44,656 nt of DNA from Flammula alnicola (taxonomy: Eukaryota > Basidiomycota > Agaricomycetes > Agaricales > Strophariaceae). Below the pieces are notes generated by a model. That model was not told the DNA's origin and ran no database searches. It worked only from the letters and a program-made list of their open reading frames with translations. The DNA lies in assembly GCA_015499995.1 (NCBI GenBank), contig JADNRV010000371.1, positions 1-44,656 on the forward strand, in the 5' to 3' direction. The translations under genes were made by a program, and so were the position numbers. Below are positions 11,336 to 22,148 of this stretch, in pieces. Within the stretch, counting starts at the first letter, position 1, and each line of letters opens with the position of its first letter.

Positions 11336-12924
11336 TCAAATGTGCGGTAGGAAGGATGTCCACTTCACGACAGCTAGTGCCGTTGGTGGAAGGTCCCTAA
11401 GCGCGGCGAAAGCCTCTGCCAGAAGAGCAAAACGTGCGACTACATACAAAGGCATACCTACGAAAACACTGACTATGTACACAGCGCTAATCAGCGGCTC
11501 CAAAAGTCGCTCTGCAAAGCCAGAGGCCTGTACGCAAAATGTCAAAAATAGTGAAAGTGGAACGGCTGCGATAAGGAGGGAAGACGTTCGCCAGAGAATG
11601 ATTTCGGTATATGAAGGAAATGAGAAATTCCATCCTGCACAATGGATCGCCCCAAAAATCATGGCTATCACTGAGATGCACCAAACAGTACTTATCTCAT
11701 GCGCATAAGATAACTTATTCGCATAGAATGTGTGCACTTGCATCTGACCTGATTCGATAACTTCTGAGGGCCGGGACCGTGTAGCACTTACGGCATCGAG
11801 TCCCCGAACAATTGTTTGGACTGCTTTTACTGGCCAATGATAAAAAACATTCGAGAAGATGGCCAAGGCATCTGTTATAGCTTTCAGTTGCTTGATTCAA
11901 ATCTACTTAGCTACAGTAATGTGGCACTCACCGACTCGCGTGGTTAATGTTGTTGGTGACTCCGGATCCGCATTGTTTCTGTCATCATCACTGTGATGGT
12001 CGATGTCGACTTGGGCTGCATCTAATATATATCGTGAGATATTTTAAATGCATAAATTTCAATCAGATTCATACAAACCTTTGTTCGTCGAGTCAGCATT
12101 GCTTGGTGGTGTGCCCAACAGATAGATCGGTACAGATGTCCGGACGCCCAGTGGTTTGTTCCACCAGAAGAAATACATGAACCCATTGAGTACGGCAAAG
12201 CCAAGAGTAACAAGTTCGAGCTCAGTGGTTGCGAGCCCTTGTGCTTTTCGTGAGATGCACTGAGCGGCGAACCATGTTGTCTGTCCGATGACGAGGGTCT
12301 TCGACAGAGCGTCGCCTTTGCTGCGATCCTGAATCTCCTCCTCCGTAAGATCCGGAAACTCGATATCCCGCGTTGTCAGCAGCTCTTGGAGGCGCTGAGG
12401 TGAGAGCACCCCCTGTGAAACCTTCCCGTAGAAGAGCATGAATCCTCCCATCTGAATAAAATATCCGTGTGTCTTTGTCCATCCTCTTTCTAATTGATCG
12501 CGTCGCACGTGAGCTTGCGAATGCATGGTAGAATCACAAGTTGAAGTTACAACGAACCCTTGTATCGTTTTTCCAAATTTCGTGCACCAAACCACTGTCT
12601 CATTGCCCACCATATCATCATTTCCGGCGCGATGACTGTCCATGCCATCAGTTCGAGCCGCGTTAATGCGACGCGCCACCATTTCGTTCCAGGTGCTGGG
12701 ATGTTAGGGTGAACAGCGACCCATGAGCACAAGAAAATCGTCGAGAAGCAGCTCCAGAGGATATTCCATATCGACCGCTGATCGAGACACGTGCAAGCAG
12801 GAGAGACGAGGATGGGCGTCGAGGTGTCGCGGGGAAACAATGCAGTCGTCGGCTCAGCGCGAATGCCGCCTTGCCAGAAATATAGCAGAAAAAGCAGGAG
12901 TAGCATCGATGGTGGGGTGGTCAA
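11336..12924 (-). CDS. Multi-pass membrane protein, uncharacterised basidiomycete family
   Basis: The ATG at 12924 starts a signal-like segment (MTTPPSMLLLLFLLYFWQGG). Exon 1 then gives 'IWNILWSCFSTIFLCSWVAV' and 'ELMAWTVIAPEMMIWWAMRQ'. An intron (about 12517-12563) joins 'NLEKRYKAHV' to 'RRDQLERGWTKTHGYFIQMG'. The middle part contains 'DIEFPDLTEEEIQDRSKGDA', a conserved block 'QCISRKAQGLATTELELVTL' and 'NGFMYFFWWNKPLGV'. The last exon adds three strong membrane segments ('CISVIAMIFGAIHCAGW', 'LLIAAVPLSLFLTFCVQ', 'LISAVYIVSVFVGMPLYVVA') and ends at 11336. I count about seven hydrophobic segments. I recognise this as a family repeatedly found in Agaricomycete genomes without known function; the block DRSKGDALSK...TELELVTL is its signature. 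Intron positions allow one continuous frame, so it looks intact. Confidence 0.78.
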
Positions 12925-13014
12925 GGTGCGTCGTCGTTCTCTATGTCGTACTCATTCCTAGTTTTCAGTTTTCGGATGCACTCCTAATGCATGGGGATCA
13001 AGAATGCATCGTGC

Positions 13015-13345
13015 ACGATTTGCCACTGCTGCTCATGCTTGCTCACTGCGGGTGCTGTTCATGCTCAATTGGCGCTTGCTGCTCGCCCAATTTGCGGTTG
13101 TTGCTTGCTCAATTTTGGCGTTGCCGCTCGCTTAATTTCGCCATTGCTGCTCATGCTCAACGTGCCGCTGTTGTTGCTCTTGCCGTTGCTTCTCACGCTC
13201 AACGTGCTGCTGTTGCTTGCCTCTGCCTCTGCCGTTCTTTGCCGTTGTTGCTCATGCTCAGTGCGCCGCCTTTGCTGTTGTCGCTTATGCACAATGTGCT
13301 GCTACTGTTCTTTGGTGTTGCTATTCAGTATGGCTTGCTCCTCAT
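13015..13345. repeat. Degenerate GCTGTTG-rich minisatellite
   Basis: Loosely repeated units of about 30-36 bp around TTGCTGCTCATGCTCAA and GTGCTGCTGTTGCT, with many substitutions. All frames look repetitive (Cys/Leu/Ala-rich or Gln/Arg/Ser-rich), so I do not call a protein. It lies upstream of the membrane protein start at 12924. Confidence 0.75.
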
Positions 13346-13426
13346 TCTCACAAAGTGATGCTTGCCCATGCCAAACGATCATTTCAAATACTTACCTCAA
13401 GAAGCGCATGCCCACTGACTGCGAGA

Positions 13427-13857
13427 AGGACCCTGCTTAATGCTGATAAATGTCCGATCCAAAGCGCCCAATTTTTGGCACTTATGTATGAACGAAAACT
13501 TGCCCGTTCCGTCAGCATGAGGATCCGACCTGCCTCTTTGTGACCACTTCCGTCCGCATAATGAATCAAGCCTAGCTAACGACTACCTTCAAAAAATTCA
13601 CCACTTATCCACCGTTATGCCTAATTTTCACCGTCTCTCCATGGATTTCGAGGTGGCGCCCAGGATTCCTGGGCCCAGACAGAGGGCTCTCCGCGGGGGC
13701 TGAATAGAGTTCCCGTCCCAAAAAAGTACTTATGAATTTTGGATCGAACACTGCGACTAACCTGCCCTTTACAGACGCAGTTCGAATGTAGGCCAACTTT
13801 GAGGCCAATTTCCGTCCGCATAAGGATCGGACATATCTCAGAGTTAAGCAGGGTCCT
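13427..13857. mobile_element. Non-autonomous DNA transposon (MITE), 431 bp
   Basis: The ends are inverted repeats of 34 bp: left 13427-13460 (AGGACCCTGCTTAATGCTGA...) and right 13824-13857, matching at 30 of 34 positions. Directly outside them is an 8-bp direct repeat with one mismatch, CTGCGAGA (13419-13426) and CTGCAAGA (13858-13865), the size of a hAT-family target duplication. The interior carries no transposase frame. The motif TTCCGTCCGCATAA occurs twice (about 13546 and 13809), near the right inner part. hAT assignment rests on the 8-bp duplication alone. Confidence 0.65.
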
Positions 13858-13865
13858 CTGCAAGA

Positions 13866-14362
13866 GGTCAGTTCCTATACGCGTTAAGTGATCATATACT
13901 TCTTTTCATCTTTTTCTTCCTTTTTTCATCTTTCCTTCGATGAGATCTCAGTGCCTTATCCCCTCCACTACCAGTATACGTATGGTCTTCATTCAACACC
14001 CACTTCCCAGCTCCGAGTATTCTACATGTCGTAAATTACTTACGCCGCGGCGCAGCCCTCATAAAACTAGTCGCACAACAATATCTACTTCCTGTTGTTT
14101 CAAATGAATTCTTTTGTAAATGCAAAGCAGGTAGCGGGCATCGCCACTTGTCGGCCTTCCAGCATCTTATTTGTACGCTACACAGCCACTCTAATGAAAG
14201 CGACACACAGCGTTCGCGATTAACAGAGCTGTCGCACTTTTTTCTCAACAAAATCGATGGCAAATCCTTCTTTTTTGCCTTCGTTGTCGCAGTTTGACAT
14301 CGAGCATGCCGCACAAGTCAGTCGACTCCTGGCACCACCGTCTTTCCCCATCTCACCTCATC
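13866..14362 (+). other. Upstream region of the importin gene
   Basis: About 500 bp without a supported gene. A pyrimidine-rich tract (CTTCTTTTCATCTTTTTCTT, about 13898-13940) may be part of the promoter of the importin-like gene. An upstream coding exon of that gene could be hidden here, because the conserved frame has no ATG of its own (see that entry). Confidence 0.45.
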
Positions 14363-17300
14363 ATGTCCGGCCCAGTTAATCCAACAGGCTTATGGGCCAC
14401 CGTCGTCGACCACGACACCGGAAGAACTCAGACGTCTTCAACAAGACCTGTTCGAGATCCAGAAGAGACCTGAGGCGTGGGGTTTGGTCATACCACTTCT
14501 GAACAACCCAGACCAGAATGTGCAGTTCTTTGGTGCTCATACCGCGCAGGTCAAGATCGCAAGGGACTGGTGAGTTTCAGACTCAGAATCCGTTAGAAAT
14601 TTCGTCAACTTGTGTAAAGGGAATTATTCCCCGGAGAACACACAGAGGCTCTACGCGATCTCATGGTTCAATTGACGGCCCACTCGGTCTCGATAGGCCG
14701 CAGCAAATTCATCCTTCGCAAGCTATTCGTTGCTGTACGCTCCCTCTCCCAATATCTTCCAATCTCTCATGAAATCCGTCCAGCTCAGCTCTTTGGCCCT
14801 GAAACTCGCGCCCGGACATCCCTCGCGCTGGCCAGAATGGATCTTATCGTGTGTTTCCGCGTTCTCAAATCAAGGCGCATCGACGGAATACGTACTCGAT
14901 TTTCTATCTATTGTCGCGGAGGAAGTGAGCAACGCAGATCTCTTGGGGGCCAGTAAGTATGTCGTTGTCGGCTTCTATCCCACCTTGGCAGGATTTATAA
15001 AACTTGACAGAGCGCAGATGCAGCAAACGATGATAGATGCGACGGCTATGGTCGTGCAGGCTATCACTGCGACGATCATCCAGCCTCGTGGAACGATCCC
15101 GACGAACCAATATACATCGGCCCTACACTGTCTCCAGGCATGGATGACGTACCTCAAAGCAGAGTGAGCGCTGGTGATCTAACTGTTAACTAATCCTAAT
15201 GTGACCATGTAGCCATCTAACGACTCTCATTCCTCTCCTAATATTCCTTCTGGACCCGGGTTTTCCAGATGACTCGATATTTGTCGCCGCCTCGGATGCC
15301 TTGCAAGAAATCACGACCAAATCCGCGCTCTCCGACGGGTCGGGCAGCAAAACGCTCACTGAGCCGCTCATGGTGTGGCTGGACACGACAGGAAACAGGA
15401 TCATAGAAACGACACTAGCCACCGACGAGGTCTCGCCCATCTCGCATTCCCTATGCAAGCTGCTCGTTGCGCTGGGGGACCACTCGACCGCGTACATCGC
15501 GACCAACATATCATCATCTATGCCCGTTCCGACGGGCCCGACGACGGCACCGACAACGAAGGGCCACCTGACGCAGAACTTTCTCAGGCTGCTGCTGGCC
15601 TACACGGGGCTGCCGGGGTACTACGGTGTGGATGAGGAGGAAAGCGAGATGACGCTGGGTTTTTGGTACCTGTTCCAGGAGGCGTTATGGAGTACGGACT
15701 TTTACATCGATGGTGAAGACGAGGATCGTTCACCCGTGCCACCAGATACAGGCGAAGGCGGGGAATCGAAACAGATGTTGATGGCCAAGGCGGTTTTTAG
15801 CGAGCTTGTGAAAATTCTCAGGAGAAAGGTCGCGTTTCCACCTCCGGGCAGTGGATGGTCGCGAGGTTTGTCGTTCTTTGTTCATTATCTTCGGTCATCT
15901 TGTTGATTGTGTTGTTAAAATCCAGACCACATTGAGAAATTCCAAGTGTTCGTTGTTGTTTCATCCCACTGAAAATTTCGAGATCTCAAGGCATGTTCCC
16001 GATTCCAGGTACCGAAGAGATGTGGGCGATACACTCATCAATGCGTATGTTCCTTTGCATCCTCTAGCCTAGCCTGGCTAACCTTGGGTACTCAGTTACT
16101 ACGTACTTCGAGACGACATGATCGGCTACTACGTCAACGACATCGCTGAGCGGTTAGCAGCTAGACAGGAGGGTGATCATTGGCAGGTACGCGTACATGT
16201 ACATTTGGATATTTATATGACCGCCAACGTTGCGATTCGTTGTTAGGACATCGAGGCTACGCTCCATTGTATTATGTCTATCCAGGAAGCTATCGACATG
16301 GACTCGGTACAGCATCTGGACCGATTGTTCAGCCCTGAGATCCTAGGACGACTGCCGTCTACTGGTCGGTCGAGAGTCAGAAGGACTGCACTGGGCGTCA
16401 TCGGTACGCTTTTATTGACACCATTCCGGTGAAAATGCAGAGCCTCATGCATCTTTAGGTACATACTCGTCCTGGTTCGCGACCCAGACACACCCTATCT
16501 CGCCGAACGTTGCCGAGCCAAATCTCCTCCTTACCGTCCTATCATACGTTGTCTCAGCCCTGCCGGACCCGTCTCTCAGTCTGTCAGCGGCGACGGCCCT
16601 AAGGAATCTTTGTGAAGCGAATAGGAAAGATTTGGCGCCGCATATTGGGGCGTTTGGAGAGCTGCATGCGGGATTGAATAATATTCCTGTGTGTATTTTC
16701 TCCGTACGTTCGGCGATGCTAATTGATTTCTGACATATCATTCTTTGGCAAGGATTCAGAGAAGAGCAAGGTGCTGCAATCTATCGCAAGTGTCATCCAG
16801 GCTATGCCGCCGAACGAGGAGATCCCTGCGATCGAGGTGGGCTGTTCGCATTGAAAATCAGCACTACATTCGTGTTGTTGACTCTATCGTTGTGCTGCAG
16901 GCGATCGTGAATCCTATCGTGCAGAAACTCTATGACGCCCTTCAAACAGCCACCTCAGTATGTCACTCGTCTACTCCTTCATCGTACTTAGTAGTATTCA
17001 TTTTCCCCCGCAGCTTCCAGATGAAGCCCGTACATCGATTATTCTGCATCTCGAAACACTATCGGGCGTTGCCAAGGGCCTTACGCGGACGGTGGAAGGC
17101 ATGAATGTGCTGGAGGATGAGTCAGATCTCGATGCCCAAAGCGAGGCGGAGACCCTCAAATTGGCACGGGCGGATCCTAGGGCAACGAAGTTGCGAGAGA
17201 ACATATTCACTGCGATCAGGGGCGTCGTGGAGGTGTGGTCTATGGATGCAGCAGTTAGCCATGTACGTTGCCCATTCATTGTACACGCGCCTTATTATCA

Positions 17301-18522
17301 TCCGCGACAAACGCTAATATCCGCGTCTTAGGCCCTAAGCGATCTCTTCAAGTCCATCACCTGTCTCCCGTCAGACATTACGCTGATCTCACTCCCCGCC
17401 GGCCCCCTTCTCGAACTGGTCTGTCTCGCCGCGCAGCGCCAGTTGACCGCCGCGTGGCTCTCGCTGGCGGCGATCCTGATCGCACAGCTCAACCCGCCGG
17501 TGTTCTCGTTGAATATCAAGAGCGGGCCGCCGCCCGAGTCGGAGGGCATCGTGCAGAACATCTTGCCAGTGCTGATGCAGTGTGGGCTGGCGAGCTTGAG
17601 CGTGGAAGGTGCCATGGAAGGTGTACGTCCAGGCTTTTTTTAATGCTGTGCCTAGCGCAGTGTGGATGGTGGTTAATTGATCTTTTTGTTGTTTCTAGAA
17701 TCCGGATATTGTTCAGGAGTTCTTCGCGTGTATGGATCGGGTGAGCCTTTGCCCTTATAATGCCTTTCTTCATATCTAAATGTCAACCTCGTAACAACTT
17801 GATTAGACAGCACAAGATTTCACGAATTCTTTTTATTCTTTGCCTCCTGGATTGCTCGATGCGCTCGTTCAGTGCGCTATCAGGGCTTTATCACTACAAG
17901 AAAGGTATTCGCTGGTCGCGGCTTGTAATTTCGTCGTATGTGCTTCCATTGCTTCCGAAGATGTCTTTTTATTGAGCCCACTACTCCGGTATTGGCTAGT
18001 CGACACTGATCCATCGATCGTCAGTTTCGGACGAACTCTCTGCGCACAAAACCGCTCTTCTAACCACCCATGGACGTGCGCTGATGCGTGCCGTTCTCCA
18101 GGGCTTCGCTGGAGTCGCCCCGAGGAGTGTCGTTCCCAATCTCATTGAAATCCTTGGCACACTTCTGAGTCGTGCAGGTGACGCGGGGCCTGGAGGAGGT
18201 GCTACGCAGTGGATGAAGGACATTTTGATGGCTGTGAGTTAACGATGTCTTACGCTGAGAAGGCGCATATATTTACTCCTCTCTGGCTTCTGCAGGAGGA
18301 TTTCGTGCCGAGCAAGGCTGGTCCGGAGGCCAAGACGAAGTTTATAAAAGCTGTTGCAGGGTGAGATTTTTTCTTTTGCCCTTCCGTGGGATGTTCGTCA
18401 ACTAATGTATGACGTTCAGGTCGCGATCTCTCAAGAGGACACGGGAGGCTGCGCAACAGTTCACGCTCGTCGCAAGAGGGTTAGAAGGTTCTAGTTTCGG
18501 GTATTCGTCGTTGACTATGTAG
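14363..18522 (+). CDS. Importin-13 / Kap122 (Pdr6)-like karyopherin
   Basis: Beta-karyopherin that carries cargo through the nuclear pore with RanGTP. The N-terminal block 'FEIQKRPEAWGLVIPLLNNP' followed by 'QNVQFFGAHTAQVKIARDW' is the hallmark of the importin-13/transportin-3 group. Then 'TAHSVSIGRSKFILRKLFVA' is spliced (intron 14735-14787) to 'LSSLALKLAPGHPSRWPEWI' and 'STEYVLDFLSIVAEEVSNADL'-type HEAT repeats. Many exons follow to the end 'KRTREAAQQFTLVARGLEG' at TAG 18522. The length (about 1,000 residues) fits the family. The start is doubtful: the ATG at 14363 is in a different frame from the conserved 'QLIQQAYGPPSSTTTPEELR' segment, and that frame has a stop but no ATG upstream. Either an upstream exon, an unusual splice or a 1-base indel is involved. 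Confidence 0.82.
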
Positions 18523-18805
18523 AAGATAAATCGTATAGCTCTGTCATTGGAAAATGCATTGGACAATCGTTTATGTACTGTGAACAACAAAGTTGTCTTT
18601 CAACAGCTTTCGAACTTAGGCGGTCCGCCTTCGCCGGTGGCTGATAGAATCCCGGGCCACACTGCCGCTCAGCCCTCAGCGCTCACTTCTCACTGAACTG
18701 AAGCTTCTCTCAAGCTTCTCTCAAGCCTCTTCTTCACTCAGTTCAACAACACTTCAACGTTGCAACATTGGATCACCGTGATTCACTGAGGCAGGCGTCA
18801 TCGAG
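18523..18805. other. Short intergenic region with one copy of a GC-rich repeat
   Basis: The 283 bp between the importin stop and the next ATG contain the first copy of a GGCGGTCCGCC repeat (18618-18660) and a tandem CTTCTCTCAAGC motif (about 18704-18728). It must hold the promoter of the small Cys/His gene. Confidence 0.5.
18618..18660 (+). repeat. GC-rich direct repeat, copy 1
   Basis: AGGCGGTCCGCCTTCGCCGG followed by a variable part and GAATCCCGGGCCA. It matches 19662-19702 in the same orientation with several mismatches and a few-base length difference. GGCGGTCCGCC is a near-palindrome. The two copies bracket the small Cys/His protein gene. Confidence 0.55.
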
Positions 18806-19250
18806 ATGGATAAAAAGCCTTTCGTTCCACCACCACTCATCGTTGTGAACGAGTTCACGTTCTGCCGCAGGCACGGAGAAGAGTATTGCCCGTCATGCAC
18901 CTACGATTTCATATGTATGAACAACGACGTTGTAATGGACAACTTCGAGGAAGAGATTAGTGAACGCATCACCGACGTACGTATGACTGCTCCTTCTAAC
19001 CGGAATATCAACGACTTGAATCTTCTTTACCTCTGTGTAGGAACGTGAATCTATCAATGCTTATTCGCAAGGTGCGGTACCAGCCACCAATGATGTAGAC
19101 GGTTCCTACAAGTGCACGAAACACGACAAAATCGATTGCGACAAGTGCTTTGATTGGGCGGCGCTTATCACGAAAGGCGTGCAAGAGATCCTCGACAGAG
19201 AGAAATGGCTGAAGAAGAGGGAGAAATATTTTAGGAACCGAGACGACTAG
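18806..19250 (+). CDS. Small protein with two C-x2-H-x4-C-x2-C motifs
   Basis: Two exons split by a 64-nt intron (18977-19040, GTACGT...TGTAG, phase 0) encode 126 residues from ATG 18806 to TAG 19250. The N-terminal motif is CRRHGEEYCPSC and the C-terminal one CTKHDKIDCDKC: both have exactly the spacing C-x2-H-x4-C-x2-C and both are followed by an aromatic/Asp pair (CTYDF, CFDW). This spacing would fit two small metal-binding knuckles, but it is not the retroviral CCHC knuckle or a MYND finger. There is no signal peptide or membrane segment, and the tail is rich in Lys, Arg and Glu. I do not know a function; similar small hypothetical proteins may exist in other Agaricomycetes. The clean intron and good codon flow make it a convincing gene. 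Confidence 0.75.
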
Positions 19251-19930
19251 TCCTTGCAGTTTTACTAGCGGTGCGTCCGTCCTGTGCCTACCGGCTCCAC
19301 TTACTTCAATTAGGTTTTAGCGTATTAAAGAAGGTGCTCACAGTAGCCGCCCATGCAGGATGACCATGATGAACCATGAACGAAGAGAATTACCAGAGAT
19401 TCTTAACAAAATTGTAATGTACTTGCTTCCGGAAAAGTTTGAGGACAACTTGAAATGTCAATGAAATGTGCCAATTTCTAGATAGAAATTTTTCGAAACA
19501 CGAATCGTCAGCAGTCTCTACGCAATGCACAGGATTTGACATTGCGTTACCGAAATCCAGTAGCCCCAGCGCTAACGTGTCCTGCGGCTACTAAAGCTAA
19601 AGCACTTAAGCGTATGCACTTGAGCCTGAGGCATCCAACTCCACCGATCAGCGACACCATCAGGCGGTCCGCCGCCGCCGGCAACCGACGGAATCCGGGC
19701 CAGTACTTAGTAATGATATGGCGTCTTGATGTCACAGAAAGTTATTTCTGTGCATCGAATCTGTCTGTTTCCCTCTGAAACTTTGCGAAGGAGAGCCGCC
19801 TTCGTCTCGGCATCGAACAATTGCCATTTTGGAGAAGGTTAGGATGTGGAAGTAGTTACGGGAAATGTGAAGTCAATATACATATAAACAAATAATGTCC
19901 CAAAAGAGTAGGGAGGCTTGTTCCGAACCT
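19251..19930. other. Intergenic region left of arm B
   Basis: About 680 bp with no supported gene. The second GC-rich direct repeat lies at 19662-19702. A frame of 80 codons at 19536-19778 spans that repeat but shows no family resemblance. The promoter of WRAP53 copy B must be at the right end; it is unrelated in sequence to that of copy A. Confidence 0.5.
19662..19702 (+). repeat. GC-rich direct repeat, copy 2
   Basis: AGGCGGTCCGCCGCCGCCGG followed by CAACCGACGGAATCCGGGCC; same orientation as copy 1 at 18618-18660, about 1.04 kb away. It could be the end of a repeated element or a remnant of one. Confidence 0.55.
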
Positions 19931-19982
19931 AAGAAACTTGCGCATGCTTCGTACCATCACTGCTAAGTATCCTAGATCTGCC

Positions 19983-21807
19983 ATGAAATCCTCACAAGCT
20001 TGGGTTCCCGATCCCTATGACATATCCAAACCCCCATCCTTAGCTTCCACTTTGCACATTGGTGCAGATTCTGGACTTGCAAGCGATTTTCCTCGGCTCG
20101 CGAAATGGTGGGTAATCAGCAGAAATGACCGTCAAATTACTAACGGTGGAGCTACCCTTATTGGATGACCTATCCCTTTAATCTAGGTGTCCTGATGGAT
20201 CTGTAGTCATTGCTCAATGCGAGAGCAGAACCTTTCAATTCTTTAACGTGTAAGTCGTTTCCACCGAAATCTTGAGGGTACTGTATCCTGAAAAGCTGAT
20301 ATTAAGCTCTTCACAAGACGGTGGTGCAGGTGAGCCATATAAATACACGAAAAATTGGCACGGTGTAGTTGATAACATACCAGCTCAGAGCAGCCAGTCT
20401 CCCGTCCGAGAATTCCGTCAGCCATCGCCTATTCTGGATTTTATCTGGTACCCCACTGCATCTCCCCGTGATCCCGCGTCCTTTTGCTTTGTCGCATCAG
20501 TACGCGAGTGTCCTGTGAAGCTACTGGATGCTTCAGATGGCAGAGTAAGATTCTGTATCCTCTTGATGCCTTTTCGCCCTTGGCTTCTGACGCGATCACG
20601 TCCCAGTAGCTGCGCGCGTCATACAGAATAGTGGACCACAGGGAGAGGCAAATAGCACCCCACAGTCTCGCGTTTAACCTCACAGCGCAAAAGTTCGTCG
20701 GCCGCGTACTGTTCATTCTCTCTCGAAACTCAAATATTCTTTAGACTTTACTGTGGGTTTGAAGATGCGATCGAATTGTTCGATCTATCTCAACCAGGAG
20801 AGGGAACTCGGCTACGGACAACGTCATCCAAAAAAAGCAAAGACGGCCTCAAAGGTATCGCTCTATGACTCTTTCGAGTTTATCGTCCTCTAGTTAACGT
20901 CCTGCGTTCAAGGTCTCATTTCATCTCTCGCATTCTCTCCATCATGTAGCTCCGACGAATCCTTTTACGCCGCGGGAAGTTTCACTCCTACAGCTGATAA
21001 CATTGCGATGTTCAGCGACGCCCAGCCAGAACCGCTCATGCATGTAGGTGGCGGGCCACGAGCTGGGGTCACTCAAGTAAGTCCTTTCCTCACATCTAGA
21101 GTTGTACTGACACCCACGTTCCTGACTTACAGCTTCACTTCAACCCTATGAAGCCTCATATCCTGTATGCTGGTTATCGCGGACACGCGAGTGGAATGGT
21201 ATACAGCTGGGATATTCGCTCTGATATTGGCACCCCACTGGAAATATTCCGCGCCTCTCCTTCGAACCCTAAATCAAGAACCAATCAGAAAATGCGCTTC
21301 GACATCGACATATCGGGTCGTTTATTGAGCATCGGTGATCAGGTTCAGTCGGCGTCGTATTTCCTCTCTGATTTGTCTGACGTGCGCCTATTTATAGGAA
21401 GGGAACATATCAATTTTCGAGCTCGATTCCCAAAGTGCAGAAGAAGATGCTGCACTTCACGATACAATGTTGGATGAATCGTCGAGTGGGTTTCACACAA
21501 AGGTCTTCGAGTCGCAGTTACAGTTCAAAGCGCACGCAGGTAAATTTATTTTTCGACAATCTTGTAATTATCTAATTCCGGTGAAATATTAGATGCTGTA
21601 GGTTCGGTAGCCTTTCACCCTTTCAAACCAACCCTATTATCTGCCTCTGGATCGCGTCATTTTCTTGACATAAACCAAGCGGAAGGCAGCGATGATTCCA
21701 ACACATCGGATGACGAGGATCTTCTGGTCCCAATTCGACGGGCAAGGCGGCCCCAACCTGTGACGTTCGATTCCACGATGAAAATTTGGGACCTGAAGAA
21801 CGAGTAG
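19983..21807 (+). CDS. WD40 protein of the WRAP53/TCAB1 (Swt21) family, copy B
   Basis: Second copy of the WD40 propeller gene. The start is taken at ATG 19983 (MKSSQAWVPDPYDIS), which aligns with the start of copy A; an ATG at 19938 in the same frame would add 15 residues unlike copy A. Exons and introns follow copy A: intron 1 (about 20115-20187), 'CPDGSVVIAQCESRTFQFFN', a second intron region at about 20250-20390 that carries several indels relative to copy A, then an essentially unchanged sequence to 'DSTMKIWDLKNE' and TAG 21807. No disabling change was found. Its upstream DNA differs completely from copy A, so the two copies are probably expressed under different promoters. The second gene of the arm converges on it, stop codons 341 bp apart. 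Confidence 0.85.
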
Positions 21808-22148
21808 GGTACATGTACCATAACCCCTCCTCAACTTCTTACTCCACATATTCTTCACTCTAGCACCCTCAACGGCAAACAGAATATACTTATTATCTAA
21901 TACTTACCTAAACCCCTTCACTGACTTTGGCGAGATCCAGTCAACTGCGTTTCACGCGAATGGACCTCTCACGATTAGTTTTTTCAGTCTCTGAGCAAAG
22001 CCACCCAAAATTCGCCTTTTCGATAGTTGGGTCTGGATGTGTTCAGCGACAAACGTAAGTAGCACTAATCCGACAACCTTCCTCTCTTCAAGTTTTCCGC
22101 TATGTACATCATGTTGATTCATGTATGCGACAAAATACGCAAAATTGT
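21808..22148. other. Shared 3' region between convergent genes, arm B
   Basis: Counterpart of 8339-8686, with a 10-bp deletion (the CACCCCGCCGA stretch of arm A near 8572) and few substitutions. No gene seen. Confidence 0.6.

Noticed and set aside
11181..11708. 175-codon plus-strand frame
   Set aside because: Antisense to the last exon of the membrane protein, whose hydrophobic segments are convincing; the plus frame has no recognisable features.
12723..13543. Overlapping plus-strand frames of 108-211 codons through the minisatellite
   Set aside because: Composition is Cys/Leu/Ala-rich from repeated DNA in every frame, and the left part is antisense to the membrane-protein exon.
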